Source: an uncultured Alphaproteobacteria bacterium
Lineage (GTDB): Bacteria > Pseudomonadota > Alphaproteobacteria > GCA-002720895
Direction: 5' to 3'
NCBI GenBank assembly: GCA_902607475.1
Contig: CACLKH010000006.1
Location: 1-45,969, forward strand
DNA length: 45,969 bases
The position numbers were made by a program, and so were the translations under genes. This document shows positions 1 through 9,425 of this stretch, in pieces; the first letter of the stretch is position 1, and each line of letters starts with the position of its first letter. A model generated the notes under the pieces. The model was given only the letters and a program-made list of their open reading frames with translations, did no database searches and was not told the DNA's origin.

Positions 1-414
1 AACTTTATATTCTCTAATAAATGAATTTTTAGGTAGTTCAAGATATCTTGCTAAGCTACCTGAATTAGTTAGTAATAAAAGTCCTTCAGAATTAAAATCT
101 AATCTTCCTACAGTCACTACTCTTGGTAAATTCTTTGGTAAATCTTCGAAAATAGTTTTTCTACCTAACGGGTCATAATTTGTCGTCAATTTTCCAGTTG
201 GTTTATAATATTTCCATAATCTCGTTTCTTTTTTTGAATTTATTTTTTTATTATCAACTTTAATTAAATCTTTAACAGTTGCTCGTTCAGGAATAGAAGT
301 AAGAATTTTGTTATTCAATTTAACCCGACCTTCTTTGATTAATAATTCGGCTTTTCTTCTCGAACAAACACCAGCGTCTGCTATTAATTTTGATACTTTA
401 AAAGTTTTTATCAC
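1..414 (-). CDS. rluB: Pseudouridine synthase, RluB/RsuA family (partial, C-terminus runs off window start)
   Basis: Reverse-strand reading from GTG at 414 gives VIKTFKVSKLIADAGVCSRRKAELLIKEGRVKLNNK... (S4 domain) followed by ...GRLDFNSEGLLLLTNSG..., the RsuA/RluB catalytic motif. Confidence 0.85.
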   Translation of the reverse strand, partial: MIKTFKVSKLIADAGVCSRRKAELLIKEGRVKLNNKILTSIPERATVKDLIKVDNKKINSKKETRLWKYYKPTGKLTTNYDPLGRKTIFEDLPKNLPRVVTVGRLDFNSEGLLLLTNSGSLARYLELPKNSFIREYKV

Positions 415-423
415 TTTACATTA

Positions 424-1146
424 TTATTTTTGGCAAGCTTTAATAAATGCTTTGAAAATTTTTTTATCGTAATTGCTAATAAAAAACTCAGGATGCCATT
501 GAATTCCTAAAAAAAATTTGTGATTATCTAATTCTATTCCCTCTATTATTCCATCTTCTGCAATAGCATTTATATTAAGGTTTTTTCCTACTTTTTTAAT
601 TGCCTGATGATGTGCACTATTAACTCTAAACTCTTTTTTTTTGACAATTTTATATAACTTACTTTTAAGACTTATTTGAACTTTGTGACTAAATTTATTT
701 CTTGGCTGAGATTGCTCATGTTTTATATTTGTTTTGTCAATATGTTGAATTAAAGAACCATTTAAAGCAACATTTAATAATTGTTGGCCTCCACAAATTC
801 CTAAAATTGGTTTATTTTTTTTTAAAGCCAGTCTAGCCATTTTAATTTCAAAATTAGTTCTTGGTTTGTCTATACGAACAATAGATTTGTCCTTTTTTTC
901 ACCATATATTTTTGGATCAATATCAAAGTCACCACCAGTAATTAAAATACCGTCAATTAAATCAAAGTAATAATCTGCTAGTTCTGGTTTAGATGGCAAC
1001 ATTAGAGGAAGACCATAGGAATTTATAACGCTATTAATGTAGTTAATTCTTATAGCGTACCAAGGAAATTTTGAATAAGTTTTTTTTGTCCCTGTATCAA
1101 TTGAAATTCCAATTATAGGTTTTTTATATTTTTTTATTTTTTTCAC
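424..1146 (-). CDS. Class I glutamine amidotransferase, gamma-glutamyl-GABA hydrolase-like (peptidase C26)
   Basis: Motifs GILITGGDFDIDP, ILGICGGQQLLNVALNGSLIQHI and GIQWHPEF. Confidence 0.85.
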   Translation of the reverse strand: MKKIKKYKKPIIGISIDTGTKKTYSKFPWYAIRINYINSVINSYGLPLMLPSKPELADYYFDLIDGILITGGDFDIDPKIYGEKKDKSIVRIDKPRTNFEIKMARLALKKNKPILGICGGQQLLNVALNGSLIQHIDKTNIKHEQSQPRNKFSHKVQISLKSKLYKIVKKKEFRVNSAHHQAIKKVGKNLNINAIAEDGIIEGIELDNHKFFLGIQWHPEFFISNYDKKIFKAFIKACQK

Positions 1147-1165
1147 TTTATGTATTTATAATAGT

Positions 1166-1642
1166 TTGTTTAATAATTTTTTTTATAAAATTTTGTTAGT
1201 AAATAAAAAAATAATTGAAGAATTAAAAAAATTAGCTTTAAATGCAAAAAAAAATGATGAAGTTCCAATTTCAGCAATTATTGCTAAAAAAAATAAAATC
1301 ATTTTCTCAGCTTATAATACATGTCATAAATCTAATAATCCACTAAACCATGCAGAAATGATTGTTATTAATCATGCACTGAAAAAAACAAAAAAAAGAT
1401 TTTTAGATGAATTTGATATTTATTCTTCTCTTGAACCATGCGCATTATGTGCTAGCGCTATATCTTTTTGTAGAATTAAAAGGGTTTTCTTTTGTGCTTA
1501 TGATACTAAATTTGGAGCTATTGCTAATGGAGTTAAAATATTTGATAAAAAAAATTCAATGTTTAGACCTAAAATAATTGGCGGTATAGAAGAAAAGTTT
1601 TTTTCTCAATTATTAAAAGATTTTTTTAAATTAAAAAGATAG
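1166..1642 (+). CDS. tadA: tRNA-specific adenosine deaminase (TadA-like)
   Basis: Zn-deaminase motifs HAEM and SSLEPCALCASAI; ORF length 158 aa. Confidence 0.88.
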   Translation: MFNNFFYKILLVNKKIIEELKKLALNAKKNDEVPISAIIAKKNKIIFSAYNTCHKSNNPLNHAEMIVINHALKKTKKRFLDEFDIYSSLEPCALCASAISFCRIKRVFFCAYDTKFGAIANGVKIFDKKNSMFRPKIIGGIEEKFFSQLLKDFFKLKR

Positions 1643-2920
1643 CTATTTTAATTTTTTTGCTCTAAAACCAATATCTTTTCTAAAAAAACTATTTTTCCAT
1701 TTTATTTTTTTTACTACTTCATAAGCTTTTTTTTTTGCATTACTAAAATTTTTATCTCTTGAAGTAACAGCCAATACTCTTCCTCCTGTTGCAATTATAT
1801 TATTTTGATTATCTAAATCTGTTCCTGAGTGAAAAATTTTTGTAGTTTCATAGTCATTTATTAGGTTTAGGTTTTTTATAATACTATTTTTTTTAAATTT
1901 TCCCGGATATCCTTTATTAACCATAACTATACTTATTGCGTATTCTTTTTTCCATTTAATTTTTGTTTTATTTAATTTTTTATTAACACAATTATTTAAA
2001 ATTTTTAATAAATCTGATTTTAATAAAAATATTAAAGGCTGACATTCTGGATCACCGAAACGAACGTTATACTCTATTAAATAAATTTTTCCTTTTACTA
2101 ACATTAGCCCTGCATATAAGACACCACTAAACGGTCTTTTTTCTTTATTCATTGCTTTAATTGTTGGTTCAATTATTTCTTTATTAATTTTATTTTGAAT
2201 ATTTCTTTTTAAGTATGGAAGAGGACAATATGCTCCCATACCTCCTGTATTTGGTCCTTTATCGTTCTCATAAATTCTTTTGTGGTCTTGTGATAACAAA
2301 AGAGGATTATAATTTTTTCCATCTACCAATGCTAAACAACTTATTTCTTCTCCAACAAGATAATCTTCTATAACTACTTCTTTACCAGACATACCTAATT
2401 TTTTTTTTATCATGAGATCTCCTAGGGTTTTTTTTGCTTCAAATTTACTTTTTATTATAAATACGCCTTTTCCACCTGCTAAACCACTTGCTTTAATTAC
2501 TATCGGATAATTAATGTTTTGAGTATAATTAACAGCATCTTTATAATTTTTAAATTTTTTATAATCTGCCGTTGGTATATTATTTCTTTTACAAAAATCC
2601 TTAGCAAAACTTTTTGAAGATTCGAGTATTGAAGCTTTTTTATTTGGTCCAAAAACTTTTATTTTTAGTTTATTAAGTTTATCTACAATTCCATTTACAA
2701 TGGGTTCTTCAGGACCAACAATTACAAAATTAATTTTTTTTTTTTTTATAAATTTTTTTATGGAATTAAAGTTATTAATTTTAATATTTACACATTCTGC
2801 TACGGATTTAATCCCTGCATTTCCAGGAATACAAAATAATTTTTTGCATAAAGGTGATTTAGATATTGCCCAACACAATGCATGTTCTCTTCCACCAGAT
2901 CCTAAAACTAAAACTTTCAA
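1643..2920 (-). CDS. purD: Phosphoribosylamine-glycine ligase
   Basis: MKVLVLGSGGREHALCWAI start, ATP-grasp motifs KASGLAGGKGV, GPNTGGMGAY, RFGDPECQP. Confidence 0.96.
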   Translation of the reverse strand: MKVLVLGSGGREHALCWAISKSPLCKKLFCIPGNAGIKSVAECVNIKINNFNSIKKFIKKKKINFVIVGPEEPIVNGIVDKLNKLKIKVFGPNKKASILESSKSFAKDFCKRNNIPTADYKKFKNYKDAVNYTQNINYPIVIKASGLAGGKGVFIIKSKFEAKKTLGDLMIKKKLGMSGKEVVIEDYLVGEEISCLALVDGKNYNPLLLSQDHKRIYENDKGPNTGGMGAYCPLPYLKRNIQNKINKEIIEPTIKAMNKEKRPFSGVLYAGLMLVKGKIYLIEYNVRFGDPECQPLIFLLKSDLLKILNNCVNKKLNKTKIKWKKEYAISIVMVNKGYPGKFKKNSIIKNLNLINDYETTKIFHSGTDLDNQNNIIATGGRVLAVTSRDKNFSNAKKKAYEVVKKIKWKNSFFRKDIGFRAKKLK

Positions 2921-2974
2921 TTAAATTTTTTTATATTAATTTTTTTTAATAAATTTATCATAATTATAAATAAA

Positions 2975-4207
2975 ATGGCTGACAATAAATTAATAGATAA
3001 ATTAGATAATGATAACATTCCAGTATTTAGTGTATCAGAAATAACCAGTGAAATTACAGGTCTACTTGAAGCTAAATACAGCTATGTAAAAATAAAAGGA
3101 GAAATTTCTGGAGAAACTGGGAATAAATATCCTGAGATTTATTTTACTCTTAAAGACGAAGAAAATGTGATTAGTGCAATTATTAAAAGAAATAAAATTT
3201 CACATTTAAAATTTTTGCCTGAAGATGGTTTAGAAGTTATTTGCAGTGGAAAAATAACTGCGTATACAAAAAGAGATTCTAAATTTCAAATTGATGTTGA
3301 CTCTATATCTGTGCAGGGAGAAGGACAACTTCTTAAAATTAAAGAAGAACTTCGTAAAAAATTAGAAATTGAGGGTTTGTTTGATACTAAATACAAAAAA
3401 GACATTCCATTTATTCCAAATAAAATAGGTATAATAACTTCTCCATCTGGATCTGTAATCAAAGACATGCAAAGAATTATTTTTGAAAGATTTTCAGTCC
3501 CAATTGAATTATATAAAGCAACAGTTCAAGGTAAGAAAGCTGTTAAAGATATAATAGAAGGAATTAAATATTTTAATAACCAACCAACTAATTTAAAAGC
3601 TGATGTCTTAATAATTGCTAGGGGCGGTGGAAGTATTGAAGATCTATGGTGTTTTAATAATGAAGGTTTAGTAAGATCAGTTTTTAATTCAAAAATTCCT
3701 ATTATTTCTGCTATAGGCCACGAACCTGATATAAATATAATAGATTATGTTGCAGATATAAGTTTAGCTACTCCGTCACATGCTGCAAAAATAGTCGTTC
3801 CTGAAAGAAAAGAATTATTATTGAGGGTAAAAAATATTTTTAAGAGTTTTGAAAATAATTATTCTAATTTTTTTTTAAGTAAAATTAAAAATTTAGATTA
3901 TTGTTTTAGTAAATTGCAGAAACCAGATGCTTTATATAATTTTAAAACAGATTCTTTTTTTAAACTTAAAGTAAGATTTGTTAATTCAGAAAAAAATTTT
4001 TTTAGTTTATTAAATGATAAATTAAAAAATATAGTAGGAAAATTAGATATTGGTTCCCATCAAAATACATTAAAAAGAGGATATGCTTATATAAAAAATT
4101 TAAAAAATAATTTATTTATAAAAAGCGTTAAAGATGTTAAAGATAAAACTAATCTTAAAATTACATTTCATGATGGAAGTATTGAAGCAATTTCAAAAAA
4201 AAAATAA
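2975..4207 (+). CDS. xseA: Exodeoxyribonuclease VII large subunit
   Basis: N-terminal OB-fold and GIITSPSGSVIKDM, IIARGGGSIEDLWCFN, SAIGHEPD motifs. Confidence 0.95.
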   Translation: MADNKLIDKLDNDNIPVFSVSEITSEITGLLEAKYSYVKIKGEISGETGNKYPEIYFTLKDEENVISAIIKRNKISHLKFLPEDGLEVICSGKITAYTKRDSKFQIDVDSISVQGEGQLLKIKEELRKKLEIEGLFDTKYKKDIPFIPNKIGIITSPSGSVIKDMQRIIFERFSVPIELYKATVQGKKAVKDIIEGIKYFNNQPTNLKADVLIIARGGGSIEDLWCFNNEGLVRSVFNSKIPIISAIGHEPDINIIDYVADISLATPSHAAKIVVPERKELLLRVKNIFKSFENNYSNFFLSKIKNLDYCFSKLQKPDALYNFKTDSFFKLKVRFVNSEKNFFSLLNDKLKNIVGKLDIGSHQNTLKRGYAYIKNLKNNLFIKSVKDVKDKTNLKITFHDGSIEAISKKK

Positions 4208-5042
4208 TAATTTTCTAAAAGTTTTTTTTTTATTTTTACTTATTTTTTTTTGTACTTTACAAATTTCTTTAGCTAAAATCTTTTCAGATTTTTTGGAAAT
4301 TAATGGAAGTTTTGCTCAAGGCGGTCTTTTATTTGGAAAAACTAATTCTAAAAATAAAGTTTTTTTTAATAATAAAAAAATTTTTGTTAATGACAGTGGA
4401 GATTTTGTTTTAGCTATAGGAAGAGATGAAAAATTAGAAAATTTAATTTTAATTGAAGGGCCAAAAAAAAAAGAAACTCATAAAATTAAAATCTCTAAAA
4501 GAAAATATAAAATACAAAGAATTGATGGGCTTCCGAAAAATAAAGTAACACCTAGTAAGGAAGAACTTAAAAGAATTAAAAAAGAATCAAAAAAAATCTC
4601 TATTTCAAAAAATATATTTCTTAACGAAACTTTTTATAAAAGCGGATTTATTTGGCCAGTAAAGGGTATTATTACTGGCAAATATGGAAATCAAAGAATT
4701 TTAAATGGACAACCTAGAAGACCTCACTATGGATTAGATATAGCAGCTTCTTTAGGCACAAAAGTATTTTCCCCATCTGATGCTGAAGTTAGTTTAACTA
4801 TGGAAGATACATTTTTTAATGGAAAAATGATAATTTTAAATCATGGTTTAGGTTTGAATTCAATATATTCGCATTTAAAAACAATTCATGTAAATGAGGG
4901 AGAAAAAATTAAAAAAGGAGACTTGATAGCAGAAGTTGGAAGTACCGGAAGATCTACAGGACCACACCTGGATTGGAGAATAAATGTTTTTAACGTTGCA
5001 ATTGATCCTGAATTGTTATTATTAGATCAACCAGAATTTTAA
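4170..5042 (+). CDS. M23-family metallopeptidase (LytM/EnvC-type) with signal peptide
   Basis: C-terminal GKYGNQRI...PHYGLDIAA..., LNHGLGLNSIYSHL, GRSTGPHLDWRI; hydrophobic N-terminal segment. Probable start ATG 4170, overlapping the xseA 3' end. Confidence 0.88.
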   Translation: MMEVLKQFQKKNNNFLKVFFLFLLIFFCTLQISLAKIFSDFLEINGSFAQGGLLFGKTNSKNKVFFNNKKIFVNDSGDFVLAIGRDEKLENLILIEGPKKKETHKIKISKRKYKIQRIDGLPKNKVTPSKEELKRIKKESKKISISKNIFLNETFYKSGFIWPVKGIITGKYGNQRILNGQPRRPHYGLDIAASLGTKVFSPSDAEVSLTMEDTFFNGKMIILNHGLGLNSIYSHLKTIHVNEGEKIKKGDLIAEVGSTGRSTGPHLDWRINVFNVAIDPELLLLDQPEF

Positions 5043-5043
5043 T

Positions 5044-5910
5044 TTACCACCTTCTGTGTAACCATAGCCACTGTCCTGGATTTTTTCTAATCCATTTTTC
5101 CATTATCAAATTAACTTCAGTCATTATTTGTACAGGTGTTTTACTCTTACCATTTTTTGTGATTTTTAATGGATCATGAAAGGTGATTTTAAAGTTTGTA
5201 TTCTTTATTCTTTCTACTTCAACAGGCACAACCAATGATTTTATTCTAAGACATAATTGAGCTAAAGCATCAGATGTCATTGCAGGTTTATTAAAAAATG
5301 GTACTTTAATTCCATCGTTCATTTTTTGGTCAATAACTAATCCAATACTTGTACCTTTTTTTAAAGAATAAATTAGTTGTTTTGCTCCTTCTTTACCCTT
5401 TGGTGCCATAGGTAAATTTGATCTTAAATATTTTATAAGGAAATTTACAATAGGATTATTTGGTCTCCTAAAAATTGATAAAACCGGAACACCATTTTTA
5501 ATTGATGCAATAGGAGAAATTTCCCAATTTGCTAAGTGTCCTGAAAAAAATATTGCTGGCGTTTTAGTTTTTTTTATAAGTAGAAGATTTTTTTTTCCGT
5601 AAACTTGAATTTTATTATTTTTTTCTGGATCTAATTTTGATAAATGTGGGTATTCACCAACAACTTTTCCTAAATTTTTCCACATATCTTTTATAATTTT
5701 TTTTATTTCGTTTTCACTTTTTTCTGGCATTACATTTTTTATATTATTATATGCTTTTTTTGTAACCCCAAGCTTAGGACCAATGAGCGATGCTAACTTT
5801 CCCATTAAAAAAGAAGAAATATTTAATGGTAAAATCCTTAAAAAAATAAAAATTAATAACAGTCCAACGCCTTCTATAAAATAAATAATTTTTTTTTTTA
5901 ATTTATACAA
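5044..5910 (-). CDS. lpxL: Lysophospholipid/lipid A acyltransferase, LpxL/HtrB family
   Basis: HX4E motif in FFSGHLANWEI, IDQKMNDGIKVPFF, NPGQWLWLHRRW. Confidence 0.88.
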   Translation of the reverse strand: MYKLKKKIIYFIEGVGLLLIFIFLRILPLNISSFLMGKLASLIGPKLGVTKKAYNNIKNVMPEKSENEIKKIIKDMWKNLGKVVGEYPHLSKLDPEKNNKIQVYGKKNLLLIKKTKTPAIFFSGHLANWEISPIASIKNGVPVLSIFRRPNNPIVNFLIKYLRSNLPMAPKGKEGAKQLIYSLKKGTSIGLVIDQKMNDGIKVPFFNKPAMTSDALAQLCLRIKSLVVPVEVERIKNTNFKITFHDPLKITKNGKSKTPVQIMTEVNLIMEKWIRKNPGQWLWLHRRW

Positions 5911-6916
5911 TTTTACTTTTTTTCAAAAAATTAATTAAATTCTTTTCTTCTTTTATTTCAATTTTTAAATCTAAAAAAAAAATTTGCTTTCTTTGCTCAA
6001 CATTTATTCTTTGTTTATCTTTTAAAGTTGAAACAAGTACAGCGTTATTTTTTTTTGCATAATTAATAATGTTATTCATTTCTTTTTTATTGTAAGAATA
6101 ATGATCGGGATAAGGAAAAAATTTTATAATATTCAATTTTTGGTTTTTTAATGAAGAATGAAATCTTTCTGATCTACCTATACCTGAGAAACCAGCTATT
6201 TTTTTATTTTTTAATTGTGAAAAATTTTTTATTTTCGAATTAGCATGAATAATAGTAATTTTATTTTTTATTTTCTTTTCTATATCATTTTCATCTTTAT
6301 TAAAAATAATTAACATATCTGATTTTTTTATACCAGAACTTATAGTTTCTCTTAATGGTCCTGATGGCAAAAGAAATTGATTACCAAATCCAAATCCACC
6401 ATCTACAATCATAATTTTTAAATTTTGATGAATTGAATAATTTTGTAAACCATCATCTAAAATAACTACATCAGCTCCATTAAGAGTAGCCATTAAAGTT
6501 CCTTCAAATTTATTTTTTGATACCCAAGTAGTAGTTTCTTTAGCAAGTAGCAAAGCCTCATCTCCTACATCTTTATAAGAATGTTTTTTTAAATCTACTT
6601 TGATTGGTCCACGCAAATTGCCAAGATAGCCTCTAGAAACAACATGTGCGTTAATTTTTTCTTTTTTTAAAAGATTTACTAGATATATTACAAAAGGTGT
6701 TTTGCCAGATCCCCCTGTATTTATATTTCCTATACTAATAACAGGGACACCTACTTTATTGGTTTTTGTTAATTTTTTGTCAAACTTAGAAACAAGATAA
6801 TATATAAAAGTAAAAGGTAATAATAAAAGAATAATAATTTTTTCTATTAAATTATTCTTTTTTTGCCAAAAACTTGGGTATCCTAATTTAAATAATTTTA
6901 AAAATTTTTGTAACAA
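5903..6916 (-). CDS. lpxK: Tetraacyldisaccharide 4'-kinase
   Basis: VPVISIGNINTGGSGKTPFVIYL (P-loop), SRGYLGN, VILDDGLQN. Confidence 0.94.
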   Translation of the reverse strand: MLQKFLKLFKLGYPSFWQKKNNLIEKIIILLLLPFTFIYYLVSKFDKKLTKTNKVGVPVISIGNINTGGSGKTPFVIYLVNLLKKEKINAHVVSRGYLGNLRGPIKVDLKKHSYKDVGDEALLLAKETTTWVSKNKFEGTLMATLNGADVVILDDGLQNYSIHQNLKIMIVDGGFGFGNQFLLPSGPLRETISSGIKKSDMLIIFNKDENDIEKKIKNKITIIHANSKIKNFSQLKNKKIAGFSGIGRSERFHSSLKNQKLNIIKFFPYPDHYSYNKKEMNNIINYAKKNNAVLVSTLKDKQRINVEQRKQIFFLDLKIEIKEEKNLINFLKKSKIV

Positions 6917-6930
6917 TTTAATCTAATATT

Positions 6931-7602
6931 TTAATTACAATAACGATCTGCTTTTTTAGTTAATTTTAAAAGATTATTTTCTAATTTTTTAGATAATTTT
7001 AAGTCTTCATTAGTTGAAATATTTTTTTTAATCTTTATTGGTTTTCCCCAAATAAAACATCCTTTTCCAAATGGTAAAGCAACTAAAAACTTGTCCCAAC
7101 TATTTAAAAAAAATTTTTTTTTCACAGAATATGATAAAGGAACAATTTTGTGTCCTGTTAAACTTGCAATTTTAATAATTGCTGAATTTACCTTCATTCT
7201 TGGTCCTCTTGGTCCATCCGGAGTCATTCCAATAGAAATTTCCGATTTAAGTGATTTAATAATATTTCTAATAGCTTCTGAACCACCTTTTGAAGTTGAA
7301 CCTGTTATTGTTTCTATATTAAAATATTTCACAGTTTTAGAGAGTAACTGACCATCTGAATGAGCACTAATTAAAACATTAATTTTCTTTTCTTTGTTCC
7401 AGCTTAATGGCATCATTAATAGTCTTCCATGCCAAAAACAAAGTATAAAAGATTCGTTTTTTTTCCATAAATTTTCAACATATTTTTTATTTATAAAAGT
7501 CCAGCTATTAGTAAATGAAACAAATTTTATATACTTCGCTCCTATCCAGCATATAACGCTATATGCTAACTTTGTTCTGAGAATTTTTTTATAGCTTAAC
7601 AC
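6931..7602 (-). CDS. DUF374-type lysophospholipid acyltransferase
   Basis: LCFWHGRLLMMPL, SAHSDGQLLSKTV, TPDGPRGPRMKV. Confidence 0.87.
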   Translation of the reverse strand: MLSYKKILRTKLAYSVICWIGAKYIKFVSFTNSWTFINKKYVENLWKKNESFILCFWHGRLLMMPLSWNKEKKINVLISAHSDGQLLSKTVKYFNIETITGSTSKGGSEAIRNIIKSLKSEISIGMTPDGPRGPRMKVNSAIIKIASLTGHKIVPLSYSVKKKFFLNSWDKFLVALPFGKGCFIWGKPIKIKKNISTNEDLKLSKKLENNLLKLTKKADRYCN

Positions 7603-7611
7603 CCGTTTAAA

Positions 7612-9420
7612 CTAATTTTTTTTACCTATGTAATCTTCTAAGTTTACTATTTTATTTGTTGAACTTTTCTGTCCTTCAAATTGAAGTTTATATAATTTAG
7701 AATAGACGTTTTTGTTTTTCATCAGAGTTTTATGATTTCCTTTTTCTAGAACTTTTCCATTATGTATAACATATATTAAATCTGCATCAAGAATTGTTGA
7801 AAGCCTATGAGCAATTACTAAAGTTGTTTTATTTTTCATTAATTTTTTAAGACTTTTTTGTATATCTTTTTCTGAACGTGAATCTAAAGATGAAGTTGCT
7901 TCATCTAATAATAAAATTGGAGCATTTTTTAAAATAGCTCTAGCAATTGCTATCTTTTGTCTTTGCCCGCCTGATAATTGTATACCATGTTCTCCAACTA
8001 AAGATTTATAGCCATTCTTAAAAGATGTAATAAATTCATGAGCATCAGCTTTTTTTGCAGCTTCATATAATTGTTTTTCAGTACAATTTGGATTACCGTA
8101 AGCAATATTAGATCTAATAGTATCGTCAAATAATGTAACTTCTTGGCTAACTAAAGCCATTTTTTTTCTTAAACTATGAACTTTATAATTTTTTATATTT
8201 TTTTTATCAATTATAATTTTACCATCATTTGAATCATAAAATCTTGGGATTAGGTTAAGAATAGTTGATTTTCCCGCACCTGTTTTGCCAACTAACGCAA
8301 CAGTCTTTCCTCCTGGAATTTTTAAATTAATTTCATTTAATGCATGAGAAGTTTTTGAACCATAGGAGAATTTAACTTTCTTAAATTCTATTTCTCCTTT
8401 TTTGTGAACGTACTCTTTTGCATTTGGTAAATCTGTAATTTCTGGTTTTTGGTCAAGTAAATTAAATATTCTATCAGCCGCTGCTAAACCATCTTGTATA
8501 TTTACATTAAAATTTGCTAATCTTTTTAATGGTTGATAAGCCATTAACAATGCTGTTATAAACGAAAAGAAAGTACCAGGAGTAGTAGCACCACTTATAA
8601 CTTTAGAACCTCCGTAAAAAATAACAAGGGCAATTGCAATGCCACCAAGAGATTCAAGGATAGGCCTAGTTCTTGATCTAATTCTTACAGATTTATAAAT
8701 TAAATTAAATAAATCCTCTACAATTTTTTTTGCTCTTCTCTTTTCATATTTTTGCATTGTATATGCTTTAACATATCTTGCGCTTTGGAAAATTTGACTT
8801 AGCAAACTTGCAAAAGAACCTATTTCGGTTTGAGTGGACGTCGAAATTTTCCTTATTCTTCTACCAATATAAAGTATTGGGAGAACTGCAGCTGGAAATA
8901 CGAAAAAAGCAATAATAGCTAGAAACCAATCTTGATAAAACATTAAAGCAACCAAAAAAATTAATGTCATCGAGTCTTTAGCTATTCCTGTAAGTGCTGT
9001 AGATACAGATGCTCGGAGCAATCCAACGTCATAAGTAAAACGGGATATTAATTTTCCTGAAGAATTTTTATGAAAAAAATTTAAATCTGCATTCATCAGA
9101 TGAGAAAACAACCTATATCTTACATCAGAAATAATTCTTTCTCCTGAGTATTCCATATAAATAGACTCACCATAAGACGCTAAACCTTTTACGATTGCTA
9201 TTGTCATAACTGCAATTGGTACTAAAAGTAATAATTCAGTATTTTTATTTAAAAAAACTTCATCAAGTACTGGTTGCATTAACCAAGCATTTGTAGCAGT
9301 TGCAGCAGCTACTATAGCCATACATATTGCTGCAATGAACATTTTTCCAAAATAAGGTCTTACATGTTCCTTAATTAATCTTTTTACAAGTTTGATACTT
9401 CTTTCGCTTTTATGTTCCAT
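7612..9420 (-). CDS. msbA: ABC transporter, fused permease/ATPase, MsbA-like lipid exporter
   Basis: Walker A GKTGAGKST, signature LSGGQRQKIAIARAIL, Walker B ILLLDEATSSLD; six-TM N-terminal half; adjacent to lipid A genes. Confidence 0.87.
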   Translation of the reverse strand: MEHKSERSIKLVKRLIKEHVRPYFGKMFIAAICMAIVAAATATNAWLMQPVLDEVFLNKNTELLLLVPIAVMTIAIVKGLASYGESIYMEYSGERIISDVRYRLFSHLMNADLNFFHKNSSGKLISRFTYDVGLLRASVSTALTGIAKDSMTLIFLVALMFYQDWFLAIIAFFVFPAAVLPILYIGRRIRKISTSTQTEIGSFASLLSQIFQSARYVKAYTMQKYEKRRAKKIVEDLFNLIYKSVRIRSRTRPILESLGGIAIALVIFYGGSKVISGATTPGTFFSFITALLMAYQPLKRLANFNVNIQDGLAAADRIFNLLDQKPEITDLPNAKEYVHKKGEIEFKKVKFSYGSKTSHALNEINLKIPGGKTVALVGKTGAGKSTILNLIPRFYDSNDGKIIIDKKNIKNYKVHSLRKKMALVSQEVTLFDDTIRSNIAYGNPNCTEKQLYEAAKKADAHEFITSFKNGYKSLVGEHGIQLSGGQRQKIAIARAILKNAPILLLDEATSSLDSRSEKDIQKSLKKLMKNKTTLVIAHRLSTILDADLIYVIHNGKVLEKGNHKTLMKNKNVYSKLYKLQFEGQKSSTNKIVNLEDYIGKKN

Positions 9421-9425
9421 AAAGA

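Noticed and set aside
2700-2924. 74-aa + strand ORF
   Set aside because: Lies wholly antisense inside purD; low-complexity Phe-rich product is the complement of poly-Lys coding.
4200-4207. Possible frameshift fusion between xseA and M23 peptidase
   Set aside because: xseA ends with an ordinary TAA and the M23 ORF has its own start and signal peptide; simple gene overlap explains it.
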